Shown: one piece after another, positions 6,924 to 11,813 of the stretch
Numbering within the stretch: position 1 is the first letter of the stretch
Layout of the letters: every line of letters begins with the position of its first letter
Source: Mageeibacillus sp. UBA5747
GTDB taxonomy: Bacteria; Bacillota; Clostridia; Saccharofermentanales; UBA5734
DNA length: 11,813 nucleotides
NCBI GenBank assembly: GCA_002419145.1
Contig: DIFN01000060.1
Location: 1-11,813, forward strand
Reading direction: 5' to 3'
The notes under the pieces: model-generated
What the model saw: only the letters and a program-made list of their open reading frames with translations
Told to the model about the DNA's origin: nothing
Databases searched by the model: none
Program-made: the position numbers and the translations under genes

Positions 6924-6951
6924 ATTATACCGGTTTGAACGCGTCTGTGAA
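6924..6951 (-). promoter_or_regulatory. Probable promoter of rubredoxin-fprA
   Basis: On the minus strand TTCACA (6946-6951), a 16-bp spacer and a perfect TATAAT (6924-6929). The predicted start near 6917 gives a leader of about 55 bases. I do not see a clear repressor palindrome overlapping it, nor a good terminator between yhbY and this promoter, so some read-through from yhbY is possible. Confidence 0.65.
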
Positions 6952-6982
6952 CCCTGCAAATGTTACAGCAATCGTTTACAGT

Positions 6983-7285
6983 TCAGGGCAGGATGATGGA
7001 CTTGCCAAGCTTGGCTAATTTGGGTGAGTAGCGGTAGAAGACCAGTTTGCGGCCGATGATCTGGACGACATCGGCACCGATAGCCTCGCTCAGTTGCCGG
7101 GCCAGATCTGCTGGCTGAGCTTCTGCGGACTTGAGGAGGGTGATCTTGACCAGTTCATGGGTCGTCATCATCTCATCGAGGCCTCTGACGACCGCTTCGT
7201 CGACATCCCCCTTGCCAATCTGGAAAAGACTGTCTAGCGAATTTGCCTGGCTGCGTAAAAAAGCGCGTTGTTTACTGTTTAGCAT
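6983..7285 (-). CDS. yhbY: YhbY family CRM-domain RNA-binding protein
   Basis: A 100-residue single CRM (YhbY) domain protein. Relatives associate with pre-50S ribosomal particles and bind rRNA. The family pattern is clear: LNSKQRAFLRSQAN at 2-15, FQIGKG at 21-26, HELVKITLL in the middle, and a final IIGRKLVFYR before a basic tail. The RNA-contact loop reads GKGD (24-27) where the family has GxxG, so the last glycine is replaced by Asp. The ATG at 7285 has AAGGAG 6 bases upstream; the TTG one codon earlier would be too close to that site. It follows obg by only 18 bases and is the last gene of the ribosome-assembly cluster. Confidence 0.92.
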   Translation of the reverse strand: MLNSKQRAFLRSQANSLDSLFQIGKGDVDEAVVRGLDEMMTTHELVKITLLKSAEAQPADLARQLSEAIGADVVQIIGRKLVFYRYSPKLAKLGKSIILP

Positions 7286-7303
7286 CAACTTCTCCTTTGC
7301 GGC

Positions 7304-8572
7304 TTATTTGATGTATTCAAACTCGAAATCATCCAGGGCGACCAGGTCACCTTCGACAACTCCAGCAGCCTCGAGGGCATCTACGACACCCTTTTTCCGG
7401 ATCAGGCGCTGGAAATACTGGAGAGAATCCGAATCATCGAAATTGGTCGAAGCTACCAGATGTTTGATCCAGGCACCTTCGACACGATAGACGTTCTGTT
7501 CTTTGCGGATGGTGAACAATTCCTCTGGCTCGTACTGGTACACCTTGTGGCTGTCTGACACGTCGGACAGGATCGTCTTCGGCAAGATCTGCAGCTGAGC
7601 GGCTACGTACTGGATCAGTGGCAAAACGCCTTCATTGATCGCGGCGCACAGGGGAAAAACCGGATAGCCACGTGCTTCCAGGGCGCTTTTGAGTTGGTTC
7701 AGATCCGCTTCTTGTACCATGTCGATCTTGTTCAGAGCCACAACCTGAGGCCGGCTGGAAAGGCCCGGGTGATAGGAATCCAGCTCAGCATTGATGATAT
7801 CAAAATCATTCAGAGGATCTCGGCCTTCACTGCCGGACGCATCCAGGACATGGATCAGCAACCGAGTCCGTTCAATGTGCTTCAAAAACTCAAGGCCGAG
7901 TCCGGCTCCGGTGTGCGCACCCTCAATCAATCCAGGAATATCCGCCAGGACAAAATGAAAATCATCGACAACGACAACACCCAGAATGGGTTCGAGGGTC
8001 GTAAATGCATAATCGGCGATTTTCGGTCGTGCATCAGAAACAACGGAGAGCAACGTCGATTTACCCACATTGGGAAAACCAACCAAACCTACATCGGCCA
8101 ATAGTTTCAGTTCGACCTGCAGGTTGAATTCTTCGCCGGGTTCACCCGCCCGGGCAAAATTGGGAGCTTGGCGGACGCTGTTGGCAAACAAGGCGTTCCC
8201 CGCTCCGCCACGACCGCCCCGCGCAATGACAACTGTCTGATCCGGTTGTGTGAAATCAGCCAGAATCCGCCCTGTCTCAGCATCTTTGATGATTGTGCCA
8301 ACCGGTACCGGCAGGCGCAGATCCTCCCCGGCATGCCCGGACATATTACGCCGGCCGCCTTTCTCGCCATCCTCAGCTGCATATTTGCGTTTGAAGCGGA
8401 AATCCTGCAGCGTCGTCTTGTTTTCGTCGGCATAGAAAATGACACTGCCACCCCTGCCGCCACTGCCGCCGTCCGGCCCGCCATTGGGTACGTATTTGGC
8501 GGTATGGAAAGAAACCATTCCGTTCCCGCCGTTGCCTGCGCGCACATAGATTTTTGCGCTGTCGATGAACAT
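7304..8572 (-). CDS. obg: Obg GTPase (CgtA/ObgE)
   Basis: An essential GTPase that assists late 50S ribosome assembly and links it to stress signalling. The protein is 422 residues with the three expected parts. The glycine-rich Obg fold is at 1 to about 158 (AGNGGNG at 12-18, GGPDGGSGGRGG at 31-42). The GTPase domain is at about 159-330: G1 GFPNVGKST 165-173, switch I FTTL 190-193, G3 DIPG 211-214, G4 NKID 281-284, G5 region CAA 309-311. The Gram-positive C-terminal OCT domain is at about 345-422. The start at 8572 (MFIDSAKIYV) is the conserved N-terminus and has AGGAG 8 bases upstream; an ATG seven codons earlier is not supported. A terminator-like hairpin separates it from rpmA upstream; yhbY follows closely. 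Confidence 0.97.
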   Translation of the reverse strand: MFIDSAKIYVRAGNGGNGMVSFHTAKYVPNGGPDGGSGGRGGSVIFYADENKTTLQDFRFKRKYAAEDGEKGGRRNMSGHAGEDLRLPVPVGTIIKDAETGRILADFTQPDQTVVIARGGRGGAGNALFANSVRQAPNFARAGEPGEEFNLQVELKLLADVGLVGFPNVGKSTLLSVVSDARPKIADYAFTTLEPILGVVVVDDFHFVLADIPGLIEGAHTGAGLGLEFLKHIERTRLLIHVLDASGSEGRDPLNDFDIINAELDSYHPGLSSRPQVVALNKIDMVQEADLNQLKSALEARGYPVFPLCAAINEGVLPLIQYVAAQLQILPKTILSDVSDSHKVYQYEPEELFTIRKEQNVYRVEGAWIKHLVASTNFDDSDSLQYFQRLIRKKGVVDALEAAGVVEGDLVALDDFEFEYIK

Positions 8573-8591
8573 ATTTGCCACTCCTGTGTAC

Positions 8592-8630
8592 AAAAAGGAC
8601 CCTGCCAGGTTAGCTGGCCGGATCCTTTGC
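8592..8630 (-). terminator. Terminator-like hairpin between rpmA and obg
   Basis: Bases 8594-8608 and 8614-8628 pair over 15 positions with two mismatches, around a 5-base loop. On the minus strand the hairpin is followed by five T (TCCTTTTTG). It sits 35 bases after the rpmA gene and just before the obg ribosome site, so it probably ends a share of the ribosomal-protein transcripts and lowers obg and yhbY expression. Confidence 0.68.
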
Positions 8631-8663
8631 TAGCTGTTTCGTAACGCGTCTGAGACTAGAAGC

Positions 8664-8945
8664 TCATTCAACCGGATAAACGCTGACTTGCTTCTTGTCC
8701 TTGCCAAGTCGTTCGTACTTGACTTTACCGTCGATCAGGGCGAACAGGGTGTCATCGGAACCGATGCCGACGTTCGTACCCGGATGAATCTTGGTTCCAC
8801 GCTGGCGGACCAGGATATTGCCTGCTGTAGCGGCCTGCCCGTCGCCTTTCTTGGCGCCAAGGCGCTTGGATTCGGAGTCACGGCCGTTGCGCGTACTGCC
8901 GACACCCTTCTTATGAGCCAAAAGCTGCAGATTGACTAAAATCAT
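8664..8945 (-). CDS. rpmA: 50S ribosomal protein L27 precursor
   Basis: L27 lies at the peptidyl-transferase centre of the 50S subunit. The 93-residue protein shows the family core KKGVGSTRNGRDSESKRLG (12-30) and GNILVRQRG. Before it is a Firmicute-type leader, MILVNLQLLA, resembling the NLQxFA motif that the Prp protease cuts, so the mature protein should start at His11 (HKKG). The leader has Leu-Leu-Ala where the best-known sites have Phe-Phe-Ala. The ATG at 8945 overlaps the prp stop by 4 bases (ATGA) and has a strong AAGGAGGTG site inside the end of prp. It forms the classic rplU-prp-rpmA group. Confidence 0.97.
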   Translation of the reverse strand: MILVNLQLLAHKKGVGSTRNGRDSESKRLGAKKGDGQAATAGNILVRQRGTKIHPGTNVGIGSDDTLFALIDGKVKYERLGKDKKQVSVYPVE

Positions 8946-9307
8946 GCTCTTGCACCTCCTTTTTGGTGATAGCGGACTTCTTTGATTTGAATGTACGATG
9001 TGCCATAACTGTTCGCGATCTGCCGGCAGCCAACTGCCATGGATTCCATCAGGATCCGGGCTGTTTCCAGTTGATGTGGCTGGAGACGGGCCAGGTCAGG
9101 TAGTTCGCAGCGGATATCGCCGTCAGCCAGGACATAGTCAGGGTCCAGGCCGGCCAAGTCCTGGAGTGAACCGATCACTGTCTGGGCAATGGCAGAAACA
9201 CCAGCGCAGAGAATATCCGATCCGTAGGGGCCATATCCGGCATGGCCAGTCACCGTGAAACGGCGGATCAGGCCTGAAGCCGTGCGGGACAGTTTGATCA
9301 TCATCAT
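8942..9307 (-). CDS. prp: Prp, cysteine protease processing ribosomal protein L27
   Basis: The protein (121 residues; YsxB family) removes the N-terminal leader of L27 in Firmicutes. The catalytic region is plain: GHAGYGPYGSDILCAGVS at 21-38, with His22 and Cys34 as the expected catalytic pair. It begins with three consecutive ATG codons (9299-9307); which one is used is undecided, and none has a good ribosome site, so translation may be low or coupled to rplU, which ends 60 bases upstream. Its stop overlaps the rpmA start. The C-terminus (KEVRYHQKGGARA) is basic. The neighbourhood between rplU and rpmA is the standard one for this family. Confidence 0.95.
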   Translation of the reverse strand: MMMIKLSRTASGLIRRFTVTGHAGYGPYGSDILCAGVSAIAQTVIGSLQDLAGLDPDYVLADGDIRCELPDLARLQPHQLETARILMESMAVGCRQIANSYGTSYIQIKEVRYHQKGGARA

Positions 9308-9367
9308 GTCAAAATCTTTGTCAATGGCAGGATGCCAGCCGTGCGAGGGGGCAGCCTGCCGGAATCA

Positions 9368-9679
9368 TCAAACGTTGATGGCGTTGATGCGGACGCGGGT
9401 GTAAGGCTGGCGATGGCCCTTCTTGCGACGGAAACCCTTCTTGGCCTTGTACTTGAAGACGATGATCTTCTTCTGCTTGCCCTGCTTGACGATCTCGGCG
9501 TCAACAGCCACCCCATCGAGGGTCGGCGTGCCAACCTGGGTGCCTGTATCGTCGGAAACCATCAGGACTTCAGAAAATTTGACGGCGTCACCCGCTTCGC
9601 CGGCGAGTTTTTCAATAAAAATCTCATCGCCAACCGAAACGCGGTACTGTTTGCCGCCTGTTGCAATAACAGCGTACAT
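9368..9679 (-). CDS. rplU: 50S ribosomal protein L21
   Basis: L21 binds 23S rRNA in the 50S subunit. The 103 residues match the family length. Recognisable parts are MYAVIATGGKQYRV at the start, the central VGTPTLDGVAVDAEI, the basic KYKAKKGFRRKKGHRQPYT stretch near the end, and the family-like final segment TRVRINAINV. The ATG at 9679 has AGGAGGAA upstream. It is the first gene of the rplU-prp-rpmA group, behind its own promoter and a leader of about 80 bases. Confidence 0.98.
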   Translation of the reverse strand: MYAVIATGGKQYRVSVGDEIFIEKLAGEAGDAVKFSEVLMVSDDTGTQVGTPTLDGVAVDAEIVKQGKQKKIIVFKYKAKKGFRRKKGHRQPYTRVRINAINV

Positions 9680-9762
9680 GTCGTGTTCCTCCTGTATTCA
9701 GTCTCGCTCATCCTCAAGGCATGCCTGAAAGGCATTTCGAAAGGCCCGGATAAAACGGTCAC
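9680..9762 (-). promoter_or_regulatory. rplU leader, possible L21 autoregulatory RNA
   Basis: This is the predicted untranslated leader between the promoter and L21. It contains a small perfect hairpin, ATGCC-TGAAA-GGCAT at 9721-9735, and repeated GCCTTTC/GGCATG words that allow alternative pairings. Leader RNAs upstream of rplU are known in Firmicutes (Rfam L21 leader). I infer that this may be one from position and small stems only; I cannot align it to the family. Confidence 0.4.
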
Positions 9763-9768
9763 CGTGGA

Positions 9769-9797
9769 ATAGTATCATCGGATCGGGCGAGTGTCAA
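9769..9797 (-). promoter_or_regulatory. Sigma-A promoter of the rplU cluster
   Basis: On the minus strand a perfect TTGACA (9792-9797), a 17-bp spacer and TACTAT (9769-9774). The predicted start is near 9762. It lies just behind the glpK 3' end, so the ribosomal cluster is independently transcribed. Confidence 0.88.
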
Positions 9798-9807
9798 GGA
9801 TTTCCTT

Positions 9808-9840
9808 TGGCGAGGCCGCCTGACTCAGGCATCCTCGCCA
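9808..9840 (-). other. Large dyad across the glpK stop codon
   Basis: TGGCGAGG (9808-9815) and CCTCGCCA (9833-9840) form a perfect 8-bp outer stem, and GCCTGA (9818-9823) and TCAGGC (9825-9830) an inner one. The structure includes the glpK stop (9825-9827) and ends about 11 bases before the rplU -35 box. No T-run follows on the minus strand, so it is at best a non-canonical terminator or a 3'-end protecting hairpin. Confidence 0.6.
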
Positions 9841-11348
9841 CCGCCGATCAGACGGGCGGCGGCGACTGCACGTTGCCAGCGGACGCGCTGTTCATTGCGC
9901 CGGTTGCTGGTTTCACCTGGTGTAAAAAGGTGTCCATGCTGGCGCAAACCAGCAATCACATCGAGGCTGGGCCAGAGGCCAAGGCCATATCCAGCCAGGG
10001 CAGCAGCGCCAAATGCAGTCGTCTCAGTCATGGCAGGGCGATCGACTGGAATCTGGCTGATATCAGCTTGCATCTGCATCAGTAAATCACTGACGGATGC
10101 CCCGCCGTCGACCCGCAGAGCCGGTATGGAAAAGCCTGCCTCTTCCTGCATCAGGGCCAGGACATCCTGGCTCTGATGGGCGATCGATTCCAGGACGGCC
10201 CGGGCGATGTGGGCTCGGTTCGTGCCTCGCGTGATGCCACTGATCAAGCCTCGAGCGTGCATATCCCAATACGGAGCCCCTAGGCCTGTGAAAGCTGGCA
10301 CTACCTGGACTCCGGCTGTATCGGGCACCAGGGCAGCCAGGCGGTCAATTTCCGGCGCGGTTTCAATCAGGCCCAATTCATCCCGGATCCATTGGATGGC
10401 AGATCCAGCGTTAAAGACGCTGCCCTCAAGAGCGTACCGGAGACCCTCACCGATATCCCAGGCAACCGTGGCCAGCAGACCGTGCTCGGAGAAAACAGGC
10501 TGACTGCCCGTCTGCATCAACACAAAACAGCCCGTGCCGTAGGTGTTTTTGGTCATCCCCGGCGAAAAGCAAGCCTGACCAAACAATGCCGCCTGCTGGT
10601 CCCCGGCCAGTCCAGCCAGGACCAGTCCTCCGGGCACCAGCGAAGGATCGATCACGCCCAGGCGTCCGGCCGAGGGTACGATGCGAGGCAACATAGCCCT
10701 GGGAATACCAAACAAAGTCAGCAGATCGTCGTCCCACTGGCCGGTCTGAAGATTCATCAGGAGCGTCCGCGAAGCATTGCTGACATCCGTGACATGACAG
10801 CGGCCTGCTGTCAGGTGCCAGATCAGCCAGGTATCGATGGTCCCCGCCAGGATTTCACCCTGCTCGGCCTTCTGTCTCAGGGCGGGGTCTTGTTCGAACA
10901 ACCACATCCATTTAGTTGCGCTGAAATAGGCGTCCAGGACCAGTCCCGTTTTTTGCCGGATCAGCGCTTCATGCCCGGACTCGCGCAGGCGTGTGCAGAT
11001 ATCGGCCGTGCGCCTGCATTGCCAGACAATGGCCGGATAGAGCGGGCGGCCGGTCTGGCGATCCCAGACGACAATCGTCTCCCGTTGATTGGTAATTCCG
11101 ACGCCCGCAATCTGGTTTGCTCCAATCGCATATCGGGTTTCCAGCTGAGCCATGACCTCCAGAAGCGTGTCCAGCTGACTGGTAAAAATCTCCTCGGGGT
11201 CTTCTTCGACCCAGCCCGGATGAGGATATGACTGGGCAATGGCCTTCTGGCTCGAAGCCAGCATCTGGCCACTGGCATCAAAAGCCAAGGTGCGAGAACT
11301 GGTGGTCCCCTGGTCCAAGGTCAGTAAAACAGGCAAAGTGGGGGTCAT
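9825..11348 (-). CDS. glpK: Glycerol kinase
   Basis: GlpK phosphorylates glycerol to sn-glycerol 3-phosphate with ATP, in the cytosol. The 507 residues fit the FGGY kinase family. Landmarks are LDQGTTSSR (11-19), GITNQRET (84-91), the first FGGY signature YFSATKWMW (141-149), GDQQAALFGQ (249-258), GTGCF (271-275), the second signature from GLISGITRG (367-375) to VLE, and VDGGAS (413-418). The segment before GDQQAALFGQ (221-248) has no histidine, so the HPr-phosphorylated His known from enterococcal and bacillar GlpK seems absent. The start at 11348 (MTPTLPVLL) has GGAGG 5 bases upstream and is preferred to the in-frame ATG at 11375, which would overlap spoVG. It follows spoVG by 23 bases with no terminator; no glpF, glpD or glpO is in the window. 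Confidence 0.97.
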   Translation of the reverse strand: MTPTLPVLLTLDQGTTSSRTLAFDASGQMLASSQKAIAQSYPHPGWVEEDPEEIFTSQLDTLLEVMAQLETRYAIGANQIAGVGITNQRETIVVWDRQTGRPLYPAIVWQCRRTADICTRLRESGHEALIRQKTGLVLDAYFSATKWMWLFEQDPALRQKAEQGEILAGTIDTWLIWHLTAGRCHVTDVSNASRTLLMNLQTGQWDDDLLTLFGIPRAMLPRIVPSAGRLGVIDPSLVPGGLVLAGLAGDQQAALFGQACFSPGMTKNTYGTGCFVLMQTGSQPVFSEHGLLATVAWDIGEGLRYALEGSVFNAGSAIQWIRDELGLIETAPEIDRLAALVPDTAGVQVVPAFTGLGAPYWDMHARGLISGITRGTNRAHIARAVLESIAHQSQDVLALMQEEAGFSIPALRVDGGASVSDLLMQMQADISQIPVDRPAMTETTAFGAAALAGYGLGLWPSLDVIAGLRQHGHLFTPGETSNRRNEQRVRWQRAVAAARLIGGGEDA

Positions 11349-11371
11349 GTCATCCTCCAGTCCATCGAAAA

Positions 11372-11689
11372 TCAATCCATAGCTTCTCCGGGCTCGTGTA
11401 TCAGCGCTTGTTCGGCTGCCTGGGATTCAGCCAGCTCGAGCGCTTCAAAATACTTCTTGAGAACCTCGCTGGAGAGCCGTTCCCTGAATTCAGAATTGAT
11501 CGGATGAACAATGTCCTTGAATTCGCCATCCTGCGTCTTGCAACTGGGCATGGCGATGAAAAAGCCGTTCGTTCCCTCGATGACTTTGATATCATGGACG
11601 ACAAAGGAATTGTCGAAGGTAACAGAGACGATGGCTTTCATTTTACCCTCGCTGCTCATTTTCCGAATGGTAATGCTCGTGATTTCCAT
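11372..11689 (-). CDS. spoVG: SpoVG family nucleic-acid-binding regulator
   Basis: SpoVG is a small site-specific DNA/RNA-binding regulator found in sporulating and non-sporulating Firmicutes, where it affects septation, envelope and virulence genes. The 105 residues show the family core: MEITSITIRKM at 1-11, EGKMKAIVSVTFDNSFVVHDIKV at 14-36, NGFFIAMPS (41-49) and DGEFKDIVHPINSEFRERL (54-72). Position 50, just after MPS, is Cys. The C-terminal 25 residues are Ala/Glu-rich, as is usual for the variable tail. The ATG at 11689 has GGAGG 7 bases upstream. The gene leads a probable two-gene unit with glpK. It does not by itself show that the organism sporulates. Confidence 0.97.
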   Translation of the reverse strand: MEITSITIRKMSSEGKMKAIVSVTFDNSFVVHDIKVIEGTNGFFIAMPSCKTQDGEFKDIVHPINSEFRERLSSEVLKKYFEALELAESQAAEQALIHEPGEAMD

Positions 11690-11732
11690 GTCGATTCCTC
11701 CATTCTTGTTGTGTCCTGTCAGCCAGAAACAC

Positions 11733-11749
11733 CGCTGATTTCATCAGCG
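11733..11749 (-). other. Hairpin at the 5' end of the spoVG transcript
   Basis: CGCTGAT (11733-11739) and ATCAGCG (11743-11749) are perfect inverted repeats with a 3-base loop. From the predicted start near 11756 the hairpin begins within about 7 bases of the transcript end, a position where stems often protect mRNA from decay. On the plus strand it is followed by TTTT, so it could alternatively end a transcript coming from the left. Confidence 0.65.
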
Positions 11750-11762
11750 TTTTACACAAAAT

Positions 11763-11791
11763 ATTATACCATCTCCTGAAAATAATGAACA
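11763..11791 (-). promoter_or_regulatory. Probable sigma-A promoter of spoVG-glpK
   Basis: On the minus strand a perfect TATAAT (11763-11768), with TTGTTC 18 bases upstream as a partial -35 box. The predicted start near 11756 gives a leader of about 65 bases. In Bacillus subtilis spoVG is driven by sigma-H, but I do not see a convincing sigma-H pair here. Confidence 0.6.
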
Positions 11792-11813
11792 ATATGCTAT
11801 GTTGGCATTTAAC

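Noticed and set aside
8573..8593. Earlier obg start at 8593
   Set aside because: The seven extra residues are not part of the conserved N-terminus, lie in the terminator-like hairpin region, and the ATG at 8572 has the good ribosome site.
10392..11231. 279-codon plus-strand open frame
   Set aside because: It lies wholly antisense inside glpK, has no recognisable domain, and is explained by the codon bias of the real gene.
11750..11813. Sigma-H promoter for spoVG
   Set aside because: An AGGAGAT word is present, but no GAAT-type -10 element stands at the right distance, and a perfect TATAAT explains the region better.

Overview
The window is ordinary chromosomal DNA from a Gram-positive anaerobe, most likely a member of the Clostridia (Bacillota). 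The evidence is: ribosomal protein L27 with a cleavable N-terminal leader next to the Prp protease that removes it; SpoVG; a DUF4364 protein; an LCP (LytR-CpsA-Psr) protein; a perfect CIRCE operator on groES; strong AGGAGG-type ribosome binding sites; and an oxygen-scavenging rubredoxin plus flavodiiron pair. Base composition looks moderate (about half G+C by eye). SpoVG alone does not prove that the organism sporulates, and nothing here fixes a genus.

Layout, left to right. Bases 1-110 hold a GC-rich 26-bp tandem repeat, followed by the strong hairpin terminator of groEL. Bases 195-2265 are the groES-groEL chaperonin operon on the minus strand, with a textbook sigma-A promoter and CIRCE element. 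Bases 2281-4300 are an LCP-family envelope gene followed by a CvpA-family membrane protein, also on the minus strand. An approximately 400-bp AT-rich divergent region separates these from a plus-strand DUF4364 gene, the only plus-strand gene. A probable bidirectional terminator lies between it and the minus-strand rubredoxin-fprA pair (5356-6951), which would reduce oxygen or nitric oxide. Next comes the conserved minus-strand ribosome cluster rplU-prp-rpmA-obg-yhbY (6983-9797), in transcription order from right to left, with its own promoter and leader. Last is a minus-strand spoVG-glpK pair (9825-11768), SpoVG being an RNA/DNA-binding regulator and GlpK glycerol kinase.

How it fits together: the genes are mostly housekeeping (protein folding, cell-wall polymer attachment, ribosome assembly, oxygen defence, glycerol entry into metabolism). 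The clearest functional unit is rplU-prp-rpmA, where Prp should trim the L27 precursor before it can work in the ribosome. I found no transposon, phage, CRISPR, toxin-antitoxin, tRNA or rRNA gene, and no convincing undescribed system. The points worth a second look are small: the 26-bp repeat, several leader hairpins (fprA, obg, rplU, spoVG), a glpK without the HPr-phosphorylated histidine placed behind spoVG, and two motif substitutions (the FprA FMN loop and the YhbY GxxG loop).
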